DNA of 12,139 bases from Halobacteriales archaeon QS_5_70_15 (GTDB taxonomy: Archaea; Halobacteriota; Halobacteria; Halobacteriales; Haloarculaceae): the NCBI GenBank assembly GCA_003022005.1, contig PXRQ01000014.1:1-12139 (forward strand), read 5' to 3'. Positions within the stretch are counted from its first letter, which is position 1; each line of letters begins with the position of its first letter. A program made the translations under genes and the position numbers. Under the pieces are notes generated by a model, which did not search any database, was not told the DNA's origin, and worked only from the letters and a program-made list of their open reading frames with translations. Positions 7,635 through 12,139 of this stretch are shown piece by piece.

Positions 7635-9149
7635 ATGAGCGACGTCGCCGAGTCGGCCGGGGCGGGAGATGGGGGTGACGGCGGTCGGGTCACGCTCGTC
7701 GGGACCGCCCACGTCTCCGAGACGAGCGTCCACGAGGTCGGGGAGACCATCGCCGCGGCGTCGCCGGACGTGGTCGCGGTCGAGCTCGACGAGGGGCGGT
7801 TCGGGCAGATGCGCGGGGAGACCCCCGAGGACCTCGACGCGGGCGACCTCCTGAAGGGCAACACCGTCTTCCAGTTCCTCGCCTACTGGATGCTCTCGTA
7901 CGTCCAGGCCCGGCTCGGCGAGCGCTTCGACATCAAGCCCGGCGCCGACATGATGGCCGCCGTCGAGACCGCGGAGGCGAGCGGCATCGACGTGGCGCTC
8001 GTGGACCGGGACATCCAGGTGACGATCCAGCGGTTCTGGACGCGGCTCACGGGGCTCGAGAAGCTCCGACTCGTCGGCGGGATGGCGCTCGGGGTCGCCG
8101 ACCCGGTCACCATCGGCGTCGGCGTCGGGCTCTTGATGGGCGTCGTTTTCGCCGTCCTCGCGGAGGCGGTCGCCGGGCCGGTCCTCCTGCCGGCGGCGCT
8201 CGCGCCGGGACTGGTGGTGGCGCTGCTCGACGGGCTGGTCCTCGCGGCGGTCGTCGGCCTCGGCATCGGGGTCGCGCTCGCCGCGGCGCTCGTCCTCACC
8301 GCCCCCGACGAGTCCGAGTACGAGGAGTTCGACGTCGAGAACCTCACCGACGCGGACGTCGTGAGCGCGATGATGGAGGAGTTCCGGCGCTTCTCGCCGG
8401 GCGGGGCCGAGGCGCTCATCGACGAACGCGACGCTTACCTCGCGCACAACCTCCTCGGGCTGCGCGAGGCGGGCAAACACGTCGTCGCGGTCGTCGGCGC
8501 CGGCCACAGGGAGGGTATCGAACGGTACCTCGCGAACCCCGAGACGCTCCCCCCGATGGCCGACCTGACGGGGCGGGAGACGGGCTCGCGGTTCTCCGTC
8601 TACAAGATCTTCGGCTACCTGTTCACCCTCGGGTTCCTCGTCTTCTTCGCGCTCGTGGCGATGGCGGGAGTCCAGCAGGGGTTCCTGTTCCGGCTGCTCG
8701 CAGCGTGGTTCGTCGTCAACGCCGTCTTCGCGTTCGGGCTGGCGAAGCTCGCGGGCGCCCACTGGACGAGCGCGGGGGTCGGCGGCGCCGTCGCGTGGCT
8801 CACGTCGGTGAACCCCCTGCTCGCGCCGGGCTGGTTCGCCGGCTACGTCGAGTTGCGGTACATCGACGTCAACGTGGCCGACATCTCGACGCTGAACGAG
8901 CTGCTCGGCGACGAGGAACGCCCGATACGGGACCTCCTGGGCGACATGCTCGACGTGCCGCTGTTCCGGCTCATCGTCATCGTCGCCCTCACCAACATCG
9001 GGAGCTTCGTCGGCAGCGTCCTGTTCGTCGCCGTAGCGGTGCCGGCGCTGTTCGCCGGCGCGGGCATCGAGAGCGCCGGCGACGTCGCCGCGCTGATGCT
9101 CCGCGGCGCGCGCAACAGCCTCGACCTCGTCCTCGGGGGGTTCGCGTGA
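7635..9149 (+). CDS. TraB/PrgY-family membrane protein (Tiki-like fold)
   Basis: The 504-residue product has the N-terminal TraB domain: GTAHVS with H26, VELDEGR with E50 and R55, and a second GxxH as GAGH with H291. These correspond to the Tiki/EreA/ChaN-like superfamily motifs, whose members include metal-dependent proteases. Hydrophobic stretches at roughly residues 150-225 split the domain, and four or more helices follow residue 315, so it is an integral membrane protein. PrgY of Enterococcus limits pheromone activity; archaeal members have no established substrate. ATG 7635 follows a 39-base gap with a CCTTTC patch about 28 bases upstream, a possible weak leaderless promoter. Its TGA overlaps the GTG of the next gene (GTGA), which implies translational coupling. 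It opens the TraB-M50-DUF4112 cluster. Confidence 0.9.
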   Translation: MSDVAESAGAGDGGDGGRVTLVGTAHVSETSVHEVGETIAAASPDVVAVELDEGRFGQMRGETPEDLDAGDLLKGNTVFQFLAYWMLSYVQARLGERFDIKPGADMMAAVETAEASGIDVALVDRDIQVTIQRFWTRLTGLEKLRLVGGMALGVADPVTIGVGVGLLMGVVFAVLAEAVAGPVLLPAALAPGLVVALLDGLVLAAVVGLGIGVALAAALVLTAPDESEYEEFDVENLTDADVVSAMMEEFRRFSPGGAEALIDERDAYLAHNLLGLREAGKHVVAVVGAGHREGIERYLANPETLPPMADLTGRETGSRFSVYKIFGYLFTLGFLVFFALVAMAGVQQGFLFRLLAAWFVVNAVFAFGLAKLAGAHWTSAGVGGAVAWLTSVNPLLAPGWFAGYVELRYIDVNVADISTLNELLGDEERPIRDLLGDMLDVPLFRLIVIVALTNIGSFVGSVLFVAVAVPALFAGAGIESAGDVAALMLRGARNSLDLVLGGFA

Positions 9150-9781
9150 CCGTCCGGTTCTCGACCCGCGAACTCGGGGACTTCGGGATCGCCTGGGTCG
9201 CGCTCGGCGTCGCGTTCACCTTCTTCATCCTCTCGTCAGTCAGCCGGTCGTTCTCGCCGTTCACGCTGCTCGAGTCGACGGGAACGGGTATCCTCGCCCG
9301 GGTGTTCCTCGTCTCGATGCTCACCGTCGGGGTCGCGTTCCTGCTCCACGAGCTCGCGCACAAGGTGGTCGCGGTCAGGTTCGGCCAGGCCGCCGAGTTC
9401 CGCGCGGACTACACGATGCTCGCGCTCGCGGTCGGCGCGGGGCTCGCGGGGTTCCTCTTCGCCGCCCCCGGCGCGGTCCACCACCGGGGACGGATCTCCG
9501 ACCGTCAGCGGGGGCTGGTGGCGCTGGCCGGCCCCGTCACGAACCTCCTGCTGATTCCCGTCTTCGCGCCGCTGTACCTGCTCGCCGGCGGGTTCCTCGG
9601 CGAGGTCGGCCAGCTGGGAATCACCATCAACGCCGCGCTCGCGGCGTTCAACATGCTCCCGTTCGGCCCGCTCGACGGCCGGACCGTCCGCTCGTGGTCG
9701 ACGGTCGCCTTCGTCGCCGCGTTCCTCGCGAGCGCGGCCGCCGCGGCCGTGGCCATCCTCTTCGTGGGGTTCCCCTACTGA
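9146..9781 (+). CDS. Site-2-protease-like M50 metallopeptidase
   Basis: The 211-residue polytopic protein carries HELAH (residues 68-72), the zinc-binding and catalytic motif inside a membrane helix, and NMLPFGPLDGR with D177, the third zinc ligand motif of site-2 proteases. GPVTNLLL in between is the usual M50 core helix. There is no PDZ or CBS domain, so this is a minimal compact form. It would cleave membrane-embedded substrates, often anti-sigma factors or transcription-factor precursors in other systems; the substrate here is unknown. The GTG start overlaps the TraB stop and is preceded by a G-rich stretch (9135-9140) that could act as a ribosome-binding site. Its stop TGA overlaps the ATG of the DUF4112 gene. 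The start is fixed by this context rather than by an ATG. Confidence 0.92.
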   Translation: MTVRFSTRELGDFGIAWVALGVAFTFFILSSVSRSFSPFTLLESTGTGILARVFLVSMLTVGVAFLLHELAHKVVAVRFGQAAEFRADYTMLALAVGAGLAGFLFAAPGAVHHRGRISDRQRGLVALAGPVTNLLLIPVFAPLYLLAGGFLGEVGQLGITINAALAAFNMLPFGPLDGRTVRSWSTVAFVAAFLASAAAAAVAILFVGFPY

Positions 9782-10128
9782 TGAGCGACCCCGAGCTCAC
9801 CCCTCCCGGCCTCCGCCGCGCGGAGCTCGTCGCCGACCTGCTTGACGACGCCGTCACCCTCCCGGTGGTGGGCGGGGTCGGCCTCGATCCGCTTCTCGGG
9901 CTGCTCCCGTTCGCCGGCGACGCCGGGGCCGCGCTCTGCTCGCTCTACGTCGTCTTCGAGGCGTGGCTCGCGGGGGTGCCGCGGGCGACCCTCGCCCGGA
10001 TGCTCCTGCACGTGGGACTCGACTGGACGGTCGGCTCGCTCCCGCTCGTGGGTGATCTCTTCGACATGGCCTTCCGGGCGAACCGGCGGAACGTCCGGCT
10101 GTTCCGACGGCACGTCGGCTCCCGGTAG
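9781..10128 (+). CDS. DUF4112 small membrane-associated protein
   Basis: The 115-residue product matches DUF4112: LDPLLGLLPFAGDAGAALCS (about residues 37-56), then LYVVFEAWLAGVP, RMLLHVGLDWTVGSLPLVGDLFDMAFRAN and a basic C-terminus NRRNVRLFRRHVGSR. Two hydrophobic hairpin-like segments, each around a PLxGD turn, form an internal pseudo-repeat, so it probably sits in the membrane as re-entrant or paired helices. No function is established for the family. ATG 9781 overlaps the preceding stop as TGATGA, so it is likely translated from the same message as TraB and the M50 peptidase. An in-frame upstream extension exists but would overlap the peptidase. Confidence 0.9.
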   Translation: MSDPELTPPGLRRAELVADLLDDAVTLPVVGGVGLDPLLGLLPFAGDAGAALCSLYVVFEAWLAGVPRATLARMLLHVGLDWTVGSLPLVGDLFDMAFRANRRNVRLFRRHVGSR

Positions 10129-10146
10129 GCGGGGCGGCCGGGCCGG

Positions 10147-10156
10147 ACTTTTCAAG
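10147..10156 (+). promoter_or_regulatory. Possible promoter for the MscS-like gene
   Basis: ACTTTTCAAG is the only A/T-rich patch in the 49-base gap after DUF4112 and ends about 21 bases before ATG 10178, close to the TATA position of a leaderless haloarchaeal transcript. It suggests MscS has its own promoter besides any readthrough from upstream. Confidence 0.4.
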
Positions 10157-10177
10157 CGGCCGTCCCTCCCGGCGAGC

Positions 10178-11088
10178 ATGCTCTCCGTCGTGTCCGCGGT
10201 CGCGCTGCAGACGGCCACGCCCACCCCCGGCGTCGGCGTCGAGGAGCTCGCCGACTACTGACCGGCCGTCTTCCGCGGCGGCTGGTTCCTTGTGACGGCC
10301 CTCCTCGGGTGGTTCGTCGCCACCCCCTGGTGTCGGGGATCGTCGGCCGACGCAACCGGAACAACCCGACCATCGGGGAGGCGATGTCCCGGTACACCCG
10401 GCTCGTCGCGGTCGTCGTCGGGTTCGTCGTCGGGGCGGGCGTCGCGGGGTACGGGCAGTTCATCAGCGACTCCGCGCTCGTCACCGCCGCCGGCACGCTC
10501 GCGATCGGCGTCGCCGGACAGACGGTCATCGGATCGCTCGTCAGCGGACTGGTCCTCGTGTTCGATCCGGAGTTCAAGGTCGGCAACTACATCGAGTGGG
10601 CCGACGGCGAGGGGACCGTCCGGTCGATCACGCTGCGGGTCACCCGCGTACACACCCCCGACGGGAAGCTCGTCACGGTGCCGAACACGACCCTCGCGGG
10701 GGCGGCCGTCGCGCGGCCGTACAGCCAGGGCCGCCAGCGGGTCGTCGAGCGGACCGGGGTCGCGTACGAGGCCGACGCGGCGGCGATCGAACACCTCCGG
10801 GCCGCGACCGCGGACGTCGAGGGGGTCGCCGACGCCCCGAGCCCGAAGGCATACCTCGAGGAGTTCGGGTCCGACTCGGTCGTCGTCCGGGTACACTACC
10901 GGATCGAGGACCCCCGAAGCCGCGACGTCTTCGCCATCAGGTCGGCGTACACACGGGCGGTCAAGTCCCGCCCCGAGGGGGCGGGCATCACCATCGGCCC
11001 GGCCTCGAAGCGCGAACTCGATGGCCGGATCGAGATCGAGGATGCCGCCCATCCCGGGGCGGACGACGGGACGGGGACCCGTTCCTGA
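10178..11088 (+). pseudogene. Small MscS mechanosensitive channel, N-terminus interrupted
   Basis: The parts from ATG 10178 add up to a ~300-residue three-helix MscS channel: an N-terminal segment ending GVGVEELADY, TM1 around WFLVTALLGWFV, TM2 in TRLVAVVVGFVVGAGVAGYG, the Gly/Ala pore helix (LAIGVAGQTVIGSLVSG) and the beta domain FKVGNYIEW with VTVPNTTL. Two lesions hit the start: an in-frame TGA at 10259-10261 (possibly CGA to TGA) and a one-base loss in the C5 run at 10323-10327. After that, 10309 (GTG) or 10384 (ATG) opens a clean frame to 11088, giving 259 or 234 residues. That product keeps TM2, pore helix and beta domain but loses TM1. The family releases solutes on hypo-osmotic shock. 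It may be a pseudogene or a shortened channel. It sits beside TraB-M50-DUF4112. Confidence 0.82.
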
Positions 11089-11192
11089 TCCCGGACGGTC
11101 CGCGGGTACCGGTGGCTCGCCGGTCGTGGGAACGCGGAGAAGTCGCGATTTGGACCCGGACGGGAGACGTTTTCCACAGTCCTGCGGCCCTT

Positions 11193-11431
11193 CCGACGCG
11201 CTCTGTCGGCTTCAGCCGGGCTCCCACCGGCCTTGCCCTTGCGGGCTTTAGTCGGGCTTTCACCGACTTTTGCTGACGGCGTCGGTTTCCCGAACACCAC
11301 TCACGCGACGTCCGGTACTTGGCCTTCCTTCCGGTCCGTCCGGACGGATCGGCCCTGGACTGCTGCGGTTCTCCTTCGGAGCGTTGTCCTCGTTGCCCTG
11401 TTACGGGCCCTTCGGTTGTTGCCCCCAACCG
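11193..11431 (-). repeat. Array of short hairpins, possible minus-strand structured RNA
   Basis: Read on the minus strand the foldbacks are: CGGTTG/CAACCG (11413-11431), GCCC/GGGC (11395-11408), CTCC-GAA-GGAG (11371-11381), GTCGG-TGAAAGC-CCGAC (11251-11267), GCCC-GCAA-GGGC (11235-11246), GCCGG-TGGGAGC-CCGGC (11215-11231) and CCGAC-AGAGCGC-GTCGG (11193-11209). Four share a 5-6-bp stem with a 7-base loop. The units at 11251 and 11215 are near copies whose one stem difference keeps pairing (T-A against C-G). GCAA is a GNRA tetraloop only on this strand. No match to RNase P RNA, SRP RNA or rRNA was recognised. Confidence 0.4.
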
Positions 11432-11523
11432 GAACCGTACCACCCTGACGGGTGTTCTTGCTTCGGTCGTCCGGTGTGTCCTCGCGGTTTCCGGCGCGAT
11501 CATGAGTAATGGTACCAGGGAAC

Positions 11524-11530
11524 ATAAATC
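11524..11530 (-). promoter_or_regulatory. Possible minus-strand TATA box
   Basis: On the minus strand the sequence reads GATTTATGT, close to the haloarchaeal TATA consensus. Transcription would start about 25 bases downstream, near 11500, and run into the hairpin array. An ATG at 11503-11501 sits at that point, but the frame it opens does not look like a real protein. The inverted repeat 11532-11560 lies immediately upstream, where a regulator or TFB could bind. Confidence 0.35.
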
Positions 11531-11755
11531 TGTCGGACGGACGAACGACCTGCGTCCGACGGGGCGGCCGCCGACCGGGGCAGACGAACGACCGACCGTA
11601 GCCGGCAGGAACGTCCCGAACGGGGGCGGCTGCCGGGCGATCCACGAGCCGGGGTTCCCCCGAGTACCGTCTCCCGTGACGGGAACGTTGCTTCGGGAGG
11701 ATCGGCATAGTCGGGACTTCTACGGAGACCCTCCGTCGTTCACGACGGGCGGACG

Positions 11756-11920
11756 TCATCCCCGCGGTACGGCGATGTTCTTCAGCGTGCCGCCGCAGTC
11801 CCCGCAGGTGCCACCGCCCCCGCCGGGCAGGCGACCGCCACACTCCGTGCACTCGTACAGCGGTTCGTCGGGCGTGTACGGGTCGAGTCCGTTCTGCTTG
11901 GTCGGCTCTCGCGGTCTCGT
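11756..11920 (-). CDS. Small CxxC zinc-ribbon (rubrerythrin-like) protein, start unclear
   Basis: On the minus strand the frame encodes DPYTPDEPLYECTECGGR, a glycine-rich turn, then CGDCGGTLKNIAVPRG and stop TGA at 11758-11756. Paired CxxC motifs with a DPYxPxEPLYEC lead-in and a NIAVPR ending are typical of the ~50-residue haloarchaeal zinc ribbons annotated as rubrerythrin-like. It would bind one zinc or iron and may act as a rubredoxin-like or RNA/protein-binding domain; the function is unknown. The frame is open upstream to about 11960 but has no ATG, GTG or TTG. The start was placed at an ACG (11920-11918) where a Met would be expected, preceded by a TATA-like CTATAA near 11938-11943. 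The start may be mutated, or the 5' end lost to the IS6 element that begins about 40 bases away. Confidence 0.6.
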   Translation of the reverse strand, partial: TRPREPTKQNGLDPYTPDEPLYECTECGGRLPGGGGGTCGDCGGTLKNIAVPRG

Positions 11921-11960
11921 TCGGTAAACGCTTCCGTTATAGGCCGTACGTAGCGGCGGT

Positions 11961-12139
11961 GTTCAGATAAGGATGAAAGGTGAGGCGGAGCAGTTTTCTC
12001 GTGTCCTATGCCAGAAAACGCCCGCCTCAGCGGTTGTTTAGACGAGATCAAGTTAGGGTTTGTGGAGCGAGAAGCAACACCGCGACTGTTGATGAAGCTC
12101 AGTATTCAACTCCATCTTGCTGGATTATCGCTTTCGAAT
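11961..12139 (+). mobile_element. Left end of an IS6-family insertion sequence
   Basis: From about 11961 (GTTCAGATAAGG) the composition drops to A/T-richer DNA and leads into an IS6-type transposase gene at 12008. Haloarchaeal IS6 elements carry short terminal inverted repeats just before the transposase, so GTTCAGATAAGGATGAAAGG is the likely left terminus. The right end and the 8-bp target duplication lie outside the window, so the exact boundary is an estimate. Confidence 0.7.
12008..12139 (+). CDS. IS6-family transposase, 5' part only
   Basis: The first 44 residues are present and run in frame off the window. MPENARLSGCLDEIKLGFVE, then REATPRLLMKLSIQLHLAGLSLSN, is the characteristic start of haloarchaeal IS6-family transposases, ahead of a helix-turn-helix and a DDE core that must lie further right. 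Intact members are about 210 residues and catalyse replicative transposition through cointegrates. There is no frameshift in the visible part, so the copy could be active. Lower GC than the chromosomal block is typical of these elements. Confidence 0.9.
   Translation, partial: MPENARLSGCLDEIKLGFVEREATPRLLMKLSIQLHLAGLSLSN

Larger units (their letters stand above)
11089..11755. other. 667-base stretch without a convincing protein gene
   Basis: Several frames stay open here on both strands, but none resembles a known family and they conflict with one another. Their Arg/Pro/Ser-rich translations are what GC-rich non-coding DNA gives. What is present: short hairpins between about 11193 and 11431, a perfect 14-base palindrome at 11335-11348, an A/T-rich patch near 11527, an inverted repeat at 11532-11560 (GTCGGACG/CGTCCGAC), an 11-base direct repeat GACGAACGACC at 11540 and 11583, and the near-palindrome CCCGTGACGGG at 11673-11683. 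Open explanations are a structured RNA, the non-coding end of a lost mobile element, or decayed genes. Confidence 0.6.

Noticed and set aside
6132..8762. An 876-codon open frame on the minus strand, spanning the multicopper oxidase and TraB genes
   Set aside because: It is antisense to two well-recognised genes. Long antisense frames are common in DNA with high GC at third codon positions, and its translation has no recognisable domain.
11193..11431. RNase P RNA or SRP RNA
   Set aside because: The conserved cores I know for those RNAs (for example ACAGAA with GGCUUA, or CAGGCCCGGAAGGGAGCA) are not present on either strand.
10988..11503. A 171-codon minus-strand gene starting at the ATG after the TATA-like site
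   Set aside because: The product is Arg/Ser/Pro-rich, matches nothing recognised, covers the hairpin array and runs antisense into the well-supported MscS C-terminus.
11319..11927. A 202-codon plus-strand frame
   Set aside because: It is antisense to the zinc ribbon and the hairpin region and has no domain. Its Pro/Arg/Ser composition fits chance openness.

Overview
The window looks like haloarchaeal chromosome. The coding strand is very GC-rich with strong third-position G/C bias, the proteins are acidic, and most genes start with little or no leader. Several families are typical of Halobacteria: a receiver-PAS-GAF-kinase hybrid, a GT87 membrane protein, a TraB-family membrane protein, DUF4112, small CxxC zinc ribbons and IS6-type transposases. 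Base composition splits the window. The first ~1.6 kb and the last ~180 bp are clearly less GC-rich than the middle and hold the mobile-element material, so the middle is a chromosomal block flanked by accessory DNA.

Layout. 1-169: a structured non-coding stretch with a perfect 15-bp inverted repeat. 170-1105: an alkaline-phosphatase/sulfatase-fold protein of the type found in haloarchaeal surface-glycan loci. 1201-1610: a decayed DDE transposase C-terminus. 1635-3566: a hybrid sensor kinase with every domain recognisable but broken by about five frame changes. 3779-5158: GT87-type polytopic membrane glycosyltransferase. 5198-5644: hotdog acyl-CoA thioesterase. 5781-7595: Tat-exported multicopper oxidase with a His/Asp-rich insert and a C-terminal repeat. 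7635-11088: a tight cluster of TraB-family membrane protein, site-2-protease-like M50 peptidase, DUF4112 protein and a damaged small MscS channel. 11089-11755: no convincing protein gene, but many short hairpins that read best as a minus-strand RNA. 11756-11920 (minus): a small zinc ribbon without a clear start codon. 11961-end: the left end of an IS6-family element with the first 44 codons of its transposase.

How the genes work together. TraB, M50 and DUF4112 are joined by stop/start overlaps (GTGA and TGATGA), so they are probably co-translated. With the adjacent MscS they suggest a membrane-maintenance or osmotic-stress module; this is inference from context. The other intact genes appear to be independent units.

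The kinase, the transposase remnant and MscS each carry single-base contractions in short C or G runs, while five intact genes over ~6.3 kb between the kinase and MscS carry none. That clustering favours genuine gene decay, but consensus sequencing error has to be excluded. The least explained part is the hairpin-rich stretch at about 11190-11435. No clearly new defence or mobile system is visible.
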